From: CAVPXC01 sp963709505
Lineage (GTDB): Bacteria > Chloroflexota > Anaerolineae > JAAEKA01
Assembly (NCBI GenBank): GCA_963709505.1
Contig: CAVPXC010000025.1
Span: 1 to 50,390, forward strand
Length of the DNA stretch: 50,390 nt
Direction of reading: 5' to 3'
The notes under the pieces are model-generated. The model ran no database searches, was not told the DNA's origin, and saw nothing but the letters and a program-made list of their open reading frames with translations. The stretch's first letter is position 1. Every line of letters begins with the position of its first letter. The position numbers and the translations under genes are program-made. Below are positions 1-8,539 of this stretch, piece after piece.

Positions 1-1878
1 CGTCGCACCGCCTCCAGGACAGACTCCTCAGTGGGGCCGGTAAGATCTTCCCGCTTGACCGCTTGCCAGACGACGAAGAAGGACACGTGCCATTTGCCCG
101 GCATGCCGCCGCCCACTACTACCTCGGACGGTCCGACCGGGCACCAGCACCACGGCCCTGGCCCTTTCGCAGGGTCGTAGTTGCTGCCAGACGATATTGG
201 AATGTTGGCCCAGCCGGAGTTCTGCTTCGTCGTTTGCATCGCGTACTGGCGATAGGTGGGGTCGCCCAGCTTATCGAAACCGTCGGACCAGTACATGATC
301 CCCTTTTCCTTCATCGGCTCGCCGTCCAGGCCCAGGACCAGGGCAAAGAGATGGTGATCGGCGCCGGCGTCGTCGAAGTAATTCGCCGCACCCAATGGTT
401 TCAGATAGCGCTCGGGGCCCATGCGGTCACAGAGCCCGGGATGTTGGGATAGGCTCCCAGGAGCCGTCGCGGGTCGTGAAGATGTCCTTGACCACGTAGA
501 CGATGTCACCTTCGGGTGCATCCGGGCGTTCGTCCAGGCCCTTGACCGTAATCTTGAAATCGCGCGCCGCATCGCTGATCATGCGTTGATCCACGCTGCG
601 CACATCGGCCGAGCGATGTTCCACAAAGTCGAGCTCGGATGCTCGGGGCGCCTTGACTTTGCGCTGGCGGGCGGCCTTGGGTCCTCTGAAGTCGACGTTG
701 TCCCAGTCCCCCACCTTGGCGAAATAGACCCGCGCCTGGCCGGTCTGGAGGTTGTCCCCGCGTTGGGCGCGGTACATGACGCCATCGAACTCGGCGTCGA
801 ACTCGTTGGTGCTGGGAAAGAAGCCCTCGGCGATCATACGCTTTTGCAGGGCGGCCTTGGCGTTCAGTTGGACCAGGTTTTGGGATGAAGCGGCGGCCAA
901 CAGGGCCGCGCGCAGTTCCTGCCCGACGCTGGGTGATTTCAGGATGTCCGCGATCGAGGCATCCTCAGTAACCTCCCCGGTGACTGGCTCCGGTGAGGCT
1001 GCCTGCGACGCGAACTTGCGGAAGGAGTCGTAGGAGCCCTTGCGGTTTCCCTGGTCGTCCACCAGGCCAAACTGGCCGACCATGCCATCGGACCAACAGA
1101 ACCAGAAGGCAAAGGGTGCCTTTTCAGGCAGGCTCTTGTTCAGGGTTTGGAACGTTCGCTCGGGGAACTCGCCTTGGTCGACAGTCGTGCCCATCTCGGT
1201 GATCCAGATGGGCAGGCGCGCCGACTTGGAATACTCCTCGAGCAGCAGATCGAGGCGACCAAAGCCCCAGTCGGCCCTGGGCCAGTTGGGCTCAGGCCGT
1301 CTGCCGTAGGGATGAACTCCCACTGCGTCTGCGAAGATCCGGCGGTCGGACGTGGCATCGCGGACCCCGTCCAACCAGCCAGGCTGGCCTGCGGCCAGGC
1401 CGCCGGTGACCACCGTTGCCGCGCTCACAGCTTTGATGGCCTCGTAGCACGACTTAAGCATGCGTCCGAACACCCGCGGTTCGATGGTTGGATCGTAGCC
1501 GGGATGGGGAGCAAGATAGTCGGGCTCGTTCCAGACCTGATAGGCGCGCACGGAGCCGCCATAGTGTTGGGCGATCTGCCCGCAGCGGGCTGCAAAGCGT
1601 TGGATATAGGCATCCCAGTCCGCGTCAGAGGCGTGCCGGTCGGGTCTGCCTTGCAGCGTTTCGTAGCTGAGGATCATGAGGATGCGAATCCCGGCCTGGG
1701 CGAGTTGTTCCACAACCTGGTCGTAGAACGCAAACTGCGCCGGCGTTGCGCCCGTGGTGTCATCTTTGAAGGTAAAGCGCACCCACTCCGCGCCGAGTTC
1801 CTTCAGCTCTTGGCCGGTTGGCCGGCCTTTTGGGTTTTTCGGGTCGATATTTATACCGCAACGGATATTTCTCGTCAT
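1..1878 (-). CDS. Glycoside hydrolase clan GH-A-like protein, 3' end outside window, one frame break
   Basis: Probable retaining glycosidase with a TIM barrel (GH5/GH39-like by motif; substrate unknown). Seen: QVWNEPD with the putative acid/base Glu118, and WITEMGTT with the putative nucleophile Glu228, each at the spacing expected in clan GH-A. Residues about 315-400 form a second module (MYRAQRG...ARVYFAKVGDWD) that recurs in the next gene upstream. No signal peptide is visible. Start ATG at 1878 with AGGTG upstream. The frame stops at 427, but another frame continues sensibly (CDRMGPERYLKPLG, NYFDDAGADHH) to the window edge, so I place a one-base frame break near 430-470 and treat the gene as running off the left end. 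The exact GH family is uncertain. Confidence 0.7.
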
Positions 1879-1924
1879 GTTGGCACCTGTTTCCGTGATG
1901 GCTCTGCTTTGAGATTAATCGTTC

Positions 1925-1978
1925 GTAGTCGCGACTTTAGTCGCCTCCGGTCGCTCGAACGGCTGAAGGCGTTACTAC
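1925..1978. repeat. Imperfect palindromic intergenic repeat
   Basis: The ends gtagt/actac and the inner gcgactttagtcgc/ggctgaaggcg parts form an imperfect inverted repeat in the 120-bp gap between the two glycosidase-like genes. A related gtagtcgcga sequence lies near 8399. It may act as an mRNA-stabilising or terminating hairpin. Confidence 0.45.
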
Positions 1979-1998
1979 GAAATCCCCGCGTGCTGCGA

Positions 1999-3167
1999 TC
2001 AAGCAGATACGAAGCTCACCTCGTCCGGCCGGTCCGCGCGTGCACAGTACACGCGCACCGCGTTAGCTCTTGGGATGCTGGGCTCGCTGCGCCCGAAAAG
2101 CGATGGCTCGCACCTTGACGCCGAACTCCGGCGACGTAGCGGCGAAGCCATCCTCCACGATTCGCCGCAGCAGAGAGCTGGCTCCCGCGTAGTCGACCAG
2201 TGGTCGGGCAAGCTCGTTGCGGAAGAGCGCCTCGCGAAGAGCATCCGCCGGTTTGTCAGGGCCGGTCTTGTCTTCAACGATGGGACCAACCGGTCCCACC
2301 GGTTTGGCCTTCGGCGCGGGCCACGAAGTGCGTGCGAGCTCCCAGGCCGGCTCTCCGTTGATGTCAAAGTCCACCCAGTCTGCGTTGCTGCCCAATGAAT
2401 ACAGGCAGGCGCCCAGGCAGTTGCCTTGTTCGGCGAGAAACTCGGCGGCCTGGCGCAGGTCGCTGGCGTAGGCGCGGGGATCGCCGCTGTAGCCAGTTCT
2501 CCAGCCTTTGCGCAGGCCTTGCTCGTGGATGCCCATGTCGCATCCGTACTCGCCGTAGACGTACGGCATGGCTTGCACGTCCGCAGGCAGATTGGGGCGG
2601 ACGACCCGCTCGAAGCGTTGCAGGTACCATTCTCGGAAGGGCAGGAAGATCTGCGGCGCTCCATAGGCGTGGAGCAACAGCACGGCGTTGTGTTTCATGC
2701 CATGCCTCATGGCCGGCACGAACGCGTTCCAGGCAGCGCCGTCATCGTTGACCGGCGCCTCCGGCCGGCCCACCGAAAAGGCGCCGATAGCCGCTCTCCG
2801 CCCGTCCTGGGCCAGCAGGTCGATGTAGCGAATGCTGAACAGGGCCAGCTTGTTGATGTCGACGGGGCTGGCCTGGGCGACCTCGTTGTTGAACTGCCAG
2901 ACGTCGATCGCGGGATTGCGCTGGGCCGCTTCTCGAATGATCCCAGCTGCCCAGCCGGCAGCATCGTCGGGGTTGTTGAGGATCCGGTGTTCGATCTCGC
3001 TATCCTCCCGGTAAACGCGTCCGATCAGGAAGGTTGCGGGCGACCAGGTCTTGAATTCCTGTCGCTGCGTCTTCGGAGGGGTCAAGCAGCAGCGCAGCGC
3101 GCGGCTGCCAGCTCCTGATCAAGCCCTCGTAGTTGCCGATCCCAAAGATGATGTGTGGTCCGATCAT
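1999..3167 (-). CDS. Second glycoside hydrolase clan GH-A-like protein, two frame breaks
   Basis: Paralogous or analogous to the downstream gene: TIM-barrel glycosidase-like with FNNEV as the likely acid/base region and YGEYGCD as the likely nucleophile region. These assignments are motif-based only. The true start is ATG 3167, preceded 8 nt away by AGGAGG, giving an N-terminus MIGPHIIFGIGNYEG. The frame must shift near 3020-3030 to reach FLIGRVYRED. A second shift near 2063 restores the tail NAVRVYCARADRPDEV, which matches the ARVYFAKVGDWD module of the neighbour; without it the protein would stop at 2063. About 385 residues in all. It is followed after 120 bp by the neighbour on the same strand, probably one transcript. 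No signal peptide is seen. Confidence 0.65.
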
Positions 3168-3486
3168 GTGTGGTTCCTCCTTGCCAGTTGGTGTACTGTT
3201 CGCATCTCAGGCGACCATCGCCCCCCGGAGATGTGACCCGGGACGATAGGATGCGCCTGATTTTGCACGCACTCAATATGTTAAACGGATTCTTTTCACG
3301 GATTCTCCCTCTGTTCGCCAAAATTCCTCAAACTGACTGGCTGGTCTAGCGGGCAGCACGACCGTTTCTCGATTGGCGATACGGCGATCGGCGGCGTCTT
3401 CGCATAGCCACAGGCATTTTACTCTGCGCAGGTTAGCCGTAGGTCCTTCCATTTCATAGCCCGATCCGGTTTGCGGTTGGGCGTCG
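3168..3486. other. Non-coding gap between the CHAT locus and the glycosidase-like genes
   Basis: About 320 bp, with an AT-richer stretch around 3270-3340. I find no convincing ORF: short frames here have neither a ribosome site nor recognisable protein. It probably carries the promoter for the two leftward glycosidase-like genes, but I could not assign a clean -35/-10 pair. Confidence 0.4.
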
Positions 3487-3749
3487 TTATTCCAGCCCAT
3501 ACCGCCGCCGTTCTTCCGGCGTTAGCAGCGGCGGGTCGCGCTGGATCAGGCGTTGGCTTCGTCAAGAAGGACTTCGATGTGCGCGTCCTCGTCCGCATAG
3601 TAGCGCGTGAACGCCTCGTGCCCGAACAGGACCAGGTCGAACATGGCGCTGTGGCTCAGGATGGGCAGAGCGTTGCCTGCGCGCACTCGTTGGTTGATGC
3701 TCTGAGGCTGGCTGGACGTCGTCGATTCCTCGTCGTCCCAGATCGGCAT
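3487..3749 (-). CDS. Small hypothetical protein, last gene of the CHAT locus, one frame break
   Basis: About 86 residues, no recognised family. The start ATG 3749 has AGAGGAG upstream at good spacing. The direct frame stops at 3546 after LLDEANA, but the alternative frame continues LIQRDPPLLTPEERRR and ends at 3487. Restoring one C in the run at about 3548 joins them, so I regard the longer product as real. The protein is acidic, has no membrane segment, and has a predicted helical C-terminal half. It follows the CHAT-FGE gene by 61 bp on the same strand and is likely co-transcribed. It could be an accessory or effector-associated partner of that system; function unknown. Confidence 0.5.
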
Positions 3750-3810
3750 GGTTGAGAACTCCTCTGCTCACGGCCCGCCAGCTGGTTAGCTGCTAAGGAT
3801 CAAGGTCGGC

Positions 3811-5661
3811 CTATACTGACATCGCGACCCGAAAGCCGCGCCACGGGACTCTGCTGTCCGGTGCGGCATGGCCGCGCAGCGTGGTGCGGGTTTCGGCTGG
3901 AGTTGATTTGAATGAGCCGCCCCGTTGCACTAGCCGAGCCTGGGGCGGGAGCTCTTGCGGATCGCCGATCTCCCGGCCATCGAGCGGGTTGTACGGGTAG
4001 CCGAAATCAGGCTGCTGCGGCCGGCTGCCCCATTGGCTGCGCGTCCACTCTTGCACGTTGCCCAGCATGTCCTGGCAGTAATACGCGCTGGCGCCTGCCG
4101 GATGGCTCGTCACCGGCGTGGTGTCGCGGCCTTCGACGTTGCACGGTCCCTCCTGCCATTTGTCGCCCCAGGGGTAAAGGTGGCCATCCGGTCCGCGCGC
4201 CGCCTTCTCCCATTCGGCCTCGGTAGGCAGGCGGTAGCCGCGGCCGGTCCGGTTGCTCAGCCAGACGCAGTAGGCCATGGCGTCGTGCCAGCTCACGCCG
4301 GTCACGGGATGGTCGAGCTTGCCGGCCGGCGGCTCGCGCAGGAACCAGCCGGCGTCCTTGGGCACGTCCTGGTCTTTCTTGTCCTTGATGAACGCGGCGT
4401 ACTCGCGGACGGTCACAGGATACTTGCCGATGCGATAGGCGGGCAAAGGTCACCTGGTGCTGCGGCATCTCGTGGTCGGGGATGCCCTCGCCAGGCGCGC
4501 TGCCCATCAGGAACGGGCCGGCGCGCACGTAGACTGTCTCCGGCTCGAACGGCTGGCGTGGGATGTCCGGGAGCGCGTTGGGGCTGGCGGGCTCCCAAAG
4601 ACGTCCGCTCTTGAGGTTGGTGAACAAGACCGGCATCCACCAGTCGGGATGATCACGCACTTCGCCGCGCGCGATGGCCACGGCGCGATCGGCGAGGCCA
4701 TCCTGGCGCAGCTCGCGGAAGAAGGCGGGAATGAAGCTCGCGGCGGTCTGCATGGTGACGTTGCCCTGCATCGCGATCACCGCAGGGACGCCGGCTTCGG
4801 CCAGGCGCGGGCCCAGGCCGGCCAAAGCGCCGCTGTCCGAGGAAGTGGGCTCGGCTGCCCCGTGCCGGCGCTTTGACAGGAGGCGAGCACGGCCAGGCGG
4901 GGACGATCCTCGAGTTCGCCGATGCGGGTGACGAGATCGCGTCCGGAGACCCGGTCGGCCGTGCCGTCTTCCTTCTCCAGGAAGAGCCATGGCTCGCCGC
5001 GGGCCAACACACCGTGGGCGACGAGGAAGAGGATGTCGCAACCGTCGCGCAGGGATCTGACGATGTTGTTCAGTGTGGCTTGGCCCCGCGTCGCCAGCTC
5101 GACTGAAGGAATGTCCCCCAGAGCCGTGCGGGCGCGGTCCAGCTCCTCCGCCTGATTGACCGGCGCCAGGCTGAACTGTGCTACGTCGGAGGGATCGGCC
5201 ACGACGACGAGGGCACGGATGTCGGATGCGGAGCGGGGGTTCACGGGGCGAAAGTCGAGGCTGTCGAGATAGCGGGAAAAGGTCAGGTTAGCCCCGGTTA
5301 ACAAAGGTGCGGCCGCGCCAGGGAGGCGCAGCGTCTCCCAACGGAGGTCGTGGAGCCTGGCCGCATCCCGGTCGATCCCCAGCCGGATGTGCAGCCTGGC
5401 GTCCTGGCCCTGGGCGACGGCGAGGGCCTCGCGGAAGAAATCCGACACGGCCGTGTCGGCGAGGAGTTGGGAAGCCAGGTACTGGCCATAGGAGGCGGGA
5501 TCCAGCCCGCGAGCGAGGAACTCGGGGTCGTCCGCGGTCAGCGGAGTGGACCCGCCGCCGATCTTCTCTTTTTCGCTGCCGGCGGCCGCATAGCGCAGCT
5601 TGATGCCGTAGGCGCCGGCAGCGCGACTGAAGAGGGAGATCTCAAGGTTCGCTACGGACAT
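3811..5661 (-). CDS. CHAT protease fused to a non-catalytic FGE/sulfatase-modifying-factor-like domain, two frame breaks
   Basis: About 615 residues. The N-terminal part is a CHAT (caspase-like) peptidase domain: His216 in FLVAHGV and Cys262 in VLASCQSAG are the expected dyad, followed by GVPAVIAMQGNV. From about residue 350 comes a formylglycine-generating-enzyme/SUMF1 fold: MGSAPGEG, YPVTVREYAAF, LPTEAEWEKAARG, MLGNVQEW, RGGSF and WRGFRVA. The paired cysteines of true FGE near RGGS are absent, so this is probably a C-type-lectin-like binding module, not an oxidase. Start ATG 5661 follows AGGAGGAGG and overlaps the small gene upstream. Frame breaks lie near 4855-4862 (a GGGG run) and near 4441-4447. 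Such fusions act as protease effectors or sensors in bacterial conflict systems (family knowledge); the target here is unknown. Confidence 0.8.
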
Positions 5662-5858
5662 CGCGCCTCCTCCTGTGCCACGCCCAGGGTGCGCGTGCCG
5701 CCAAGCTGCCATAGCGCGGCCTCCCGTCCCTGCTCGCCAAGGGGCGGCCTAAACTCGGTGCTGGTTTCACCCACCGGCGAAGCCAACTCCCTGGCGCCGT
5801 AGCCCTCAAGACTTTGGTGAAGGAGCAGATCGAAGTTGTTGTAGGTAAGGATGGCCAT
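5652..5858 (-). CDS. Small protein resembling the N-terminal segment of CHAT-associated proteins
   Basis: About 68 residues from ATG 5858; an earlier in-frame start at 5921, overlapping the upstream stop, is possible. The opening ILTYNNFDLLL, then GYGARELASPVGE and TEFRPPLGEQ, resembles the beta-rich leader I know from CHAT proteins of NFDLLIE...SPAGE type. Its stop overlaps the CHAT-FGE start by about 10 bp, so the two are probably translationally coupled. It could be a detached N-terminal domain of the CHAT protein or, less likely, a piece separated by an indel. Moderate confidence that it is translated; no function assigned. Confidence 0.5.
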   Translation of the reverse strand: MAILTYNNFDLLLHQSLEGYGARELASPVGETSTEFRPPLGEQGREAALWQLGGTRTLGVAQEEARCP

Positions 5859-5908
5859 CAGCTCCCAATCGCCAGCTGCCCATCGTAGAGGAAATCCACC
5901 AGCCTTGG

Positions 5909-7506
5909 TCACATCCCCCACACGCTGATGAGTTGTTCTCGGTAGGTCTCTGGCCGCCGGAAGATCTTCTCATCCCACGTACGACCCGGTTGGCGGTCAA
6001 GGATGACCAGGTGGCCGGCCTCGGCGGCGCAGCGGTCCATATACTCCCACGTCTGGGCCAAGCCCTCGGCGATGGTCTGTTCGAGCGATTTGCGCAGCAG
6101 CTTGATCTCGACGACCACGCGCTGGACGTGGCTCGGCTCGAGCGCGCGGTAGGGCCAGAGGATGAGCAGGTCGGTACGCCCCCGCCCCAGGCCGTACTCC
6201 CGCTCGATGCGGCCGCCGCTGTTGACAATCCGCTGCAAAAACGCTTGCAGCAGCAGCTGCGGCCCAGCCTCCTTGTAGTCAAAGCGTTCCACCCAGTGCT
6301 CGGAGTGCTCGCGGAAGAACTGCTGGAAGGCCGCCAGCAGCTTGTCCACATCCAGACGGCCGTCGGGGCGAACGTACCAGGCCTGGACCAGAGTCATGCC
6401 GGTTTGGGCGTCCCAGGTCAGCTCGCGCGGGATGACTTCCTGGTAGATTCGATTGGCCAGCCGCAGCGCGCCATTGCGTTCCTGGCGGATGAGGCCCAGG
6501 TCTACCACATATTGCACGTCGTCGGCCCGGAACTGCTCTCCGAATACATCGCCTATCAGGATCGGCTCGACCACCCGCCGCACGCGTGGCTCCTTGAGCT
6601 TGTCGGTCAACTGGTCCAGATGGGTTTCGCGGCGCAAGATGATCGCCTCTTTGGCTTCGAGGATCCGCACCTCTGTGATGGCCAGCATGCGGTCGCGGCT
6701 GGCGGGCATGTGGAAGCAGGTCTCGTACCCAAGGGCATTGACCAGCCAGGGCTGACCTTGGGTCAGCTCCCAGACCAGCTCCAGCGCCTCTGGCGTGAAG
6801 GGCTGGCCGGTTTCTGCGGTGTGCTGGCCGAAGAGGGTCTCCACCTCGGCCTGGCTGAAGTCGCCCAGGCGCAAGGAGGCAGCCTTGATATTGAAAGCGC
6901 TGCCGCCGGTGATGATGGCTTTCTCCTGGCCGGAGCGGATGCGGTAGTCGCGCACATCACGCACGCCACAGAGGACGATGCTCTGGGGAAAGGCCGCCGG
7001 CCGCTTGGGGTAACCACTGCGCAATTGGCGCAGGACGGAGATGAGTGTGTCACCCACTAGCGCGTCGATTTCATCGATCAGCAGAATAGCTGGCCGGGTG
7101 GGATCGAGCTCAGCCCACAGCGTCAGGGCGGCGTCCAGCGCAGAAAACTCGCCGTAGCGGGCCAGGATGTCGTTAGCGTTCTCCAAGAAGAAGGCGTCTT
7201 GAAGCGTGATGCGCCCCCAAAGCATCAGCTCTGAGAGGATGGCGCGCATCCCAGCGCGCACATCTTCTGCGCGGCCTGGGCGCTTTCGACGTTGATGTAA
7301 AGACAGCGGTATGAGCCGGAAGCGTTCAGGTAGTCGCGCAGTGCAAGAAGCAACGTTGTCTTGCCGACCTGTCTTGGAGCGTGCAGAACGAAATACTTCT
7401 TTTGTCCAATCAAAGACAGGATATCGTCCAGGTTTACCCGGCTAAGCGGTGGCAGGCAATAGTGGTCTTCGCAGTTGACCGGTCCGGCGGTGTTGAAGAA
7501 ACGCAT
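5909..7506 (-). CDS. AAA-family ATPase with C-terminal PD-(D/E)XK nuclease-like domain, one frame break
   Basis: About 532 residues. Walker A is APRQVGKTT (residues 43-51), Walker B is ILLIDEIDAL, and the ITGGSAFNIK and GQPWLVNAL segments are typical of a STAND/AAA-like ATPase family common in Chloroflexota and cyanobacteria (recalled family knowledge). A helical and winged-helix-like middle follows (LRRETHLDQL, LGLIRQERNG). The C-terminus has GRGRTDLLI and VVVEIKLL, a PD-(D/E)XK pattern (D...ExK). Start ATG 7506 has GAGGTG upstream. One missing base at about 7262-7268 (CAGAAG for CAGGAAG) breaks the frame; both halves fit exactly. It is the first gene of the leftward CHAT locus and likely provides NTP-driven sensing plus DNA cleavage. 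Confidence 0.8.
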
Positions 7507-7630
7507 GGTGTCACCTCGCGCGAGGATTGTACCACACGCCTTGAGGAAATCGAAACGACGGTGCTTCTGCCACTCGACCTTCGATGTCCGCAATCCGGAT
7601 GCAGGCTCTCCCATCAAGTCTTGACGCATA

Positions 7631-7639
7631 TGGTATAAT
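7631..7639 (+). promoter_or_regulatory. Extended -10 promoter for the Uma2 gene
   Basis: TGGTATAATGG gives a perfect TATAAT at 7634-7639 with the upstream TG of an extended -10. A TTGACG at 7621 is too close to serve as its -35. The predicted start of transcription is about 45 bp before the ATG at 7690. Confidence 0.5.
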
Positions 7640-7689
7640 GGCGGTGGTAGGCTTTCAAAGCTCACAGGTCGGTCGCCAGGAGGCGCATC

Positions 7690-8304
7690 ATGTTAGCGAG
7701 CAGAACCCCGATACCTAGTCCAGATCAGTGGACGGAGCCAACCTGGGAAGTGGCGTTGCTTTTCCCGGCTCAAGGCGCCTGGAGTGAACACGAGTTTTTG
7801 GAGCTTGAGACCAATCGCCTGGTGGAATTCTCTCATGGACGCCTGGAGGTGCTGCCCATGCCAACTGATACGCATCAAGCCATTGTAGGATTTCTTTACA
7901 CTGTCTTGTTGGCCTTTGTGCAGCAGGTTGGCGGCGCCGTGCGGTTTGCCCCTTTGCGCTTGCGCCTCTGGCCGGGTAAGATCCGCGAACCCGATATCAT
8001 GTTGCTACGTGATGCAAATGACCCACGAAGACAGGACATCTATTGGACTGGAGCCGATCTGGTGGTAGATGTCGTAAGTGAGGACGACCCTGGCCGGGAC
8101 CTGGTCACGAAGCGCCTCGAATACGCCCAGGCTGGCATCCCCGAGTATTGGATCGTTGACCCGCGCAACAGGTCGATTGTTGTGCTTCAGTTGGAAGGGG
8201 AGACCTACCAAACTCACGGCCAGTTTGGCATGGACGCTGTGCTTACATCGGCCACATTGTCCGGGCTAACCGTTCCAGTCAGCGCCGTCTTCGCGGGTGG
8301 CTAA
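7690..8304 (+). CDS. Uma2 family PD-(D/E)XK nuclease-like protein (DUF820)
   Basis: 204 residues, the usual Uma2 length. Seen: EPDIML (Asp102), VVDVVSEDDPGRD (Asp127) and Lys141 in LVTKRLEYAQAGIPEYWIVD, which is the family signature. The position normally held by Glu in the VEV-type strand is Asp127 here, a conservative swap that may alter metal binding. AGGAGG lies 7 nt before ATG 7690. The family is expanded in cyanobacteria and Chloroflexota; a role as endonuclease or in mobile-element biology is suspected but unproven. The gene is divergent from the AAA/CHAT locus, separated by 183 bp, and ends in a strong terminator. Confidence 0.9.
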   Translation: MLASRTPIPSPDQWTEPTWEVALLFPAQGAWSEHEFLELETNRLVEFSHGRLEVLPMPTDTHQAIVGFLYTVLLAFVQQVGGAVRFAPLRLRLWPGKIREPDIMLLRDANDPRRQDIYWTGADLVVDVVSEDDPGRDLVTKRLEYAQAGIPEYWIVDPRNRSIVVLQLEGETYQTHGQFGMDAVLTSATLSGLTVPVSAVFAGG

Positions 8305-8351
8305 CATCCTGGTGACAACACAACGCCCGAAGCTCGATCGGGCCATCCCAC

Positions 8352-8387
8352 AAGAAAGGTCCAGTCTTCCGAGACTGGACCTTTCTT
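8352..8387 (+). terminator. Strong intrinsic terminator after the Uma2 gene
   Basis: A perfect 16-bp stem (aagaaaggtccagtct) with the tetraloop TCCG, ending in CTTTCTT. Almost the same hairpin recurs at 47713-47746, so it is a reused element of this genome. Confidence 0.8.
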
Positions 8388-8417
8388 CATATGCGAGTGT
8401 AGTCGCGATTTATTTCC

Positions 8418-8512
8418 CTTAGTGCTTTGTTAAGCTAGAAGTTGTGAGTGTCATCCTGAGGCGCGGCGAAGGATGACACTCACAACTTTTCAACCTGACA
8501 GAGCACTTAGCC
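8418..8512. repeat. MITE-like inverted repeat of the TCATCCTGAGG family
   Basis: Perfect 19-bp arms (aagttgtgagtgtcatcct) at 8439-8457 and 8470-8488 surround a 12-nt loop. Outer sequence ttagtgct/agcactta extends the symmetry to about 95 bp. The core resembles the repeat at 22366-22443. It lies between convergent genes and has no coding content. Confidence 0.65.
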
Positions 8513-8539
8513 TACGTTGAGGGCGATTAAGGGGAGCCG

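Noticed and set aside
1147..2118. 323-residue plus-strand open frame
   Set aside because: Antisense to the first glycosidase-like gene and runs into the intergenic repeat; no ribosome site.
3082..3321. 79-residue minus-strand open frame before the second glycosidase-like gene
   Set aside because: It lies in a different frame from the conserved N-terminus starting at ATG 3167, which has a much better ribosome site.
3811..4446. Stand-alone FGE gene separate from the CHAT gene
   Set aside because: The FGE start lacks its N-terminal strand; that strand (FLMGSAPGEG) is present in the other frame directly upstream, so the two belong to one gene with a frame break.
5933..7060. 375-residue plus-strand open frame
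   Set aside because: Antisense to the AAA/PD-(D/E)XK gene; no start signal and no family resemblance.
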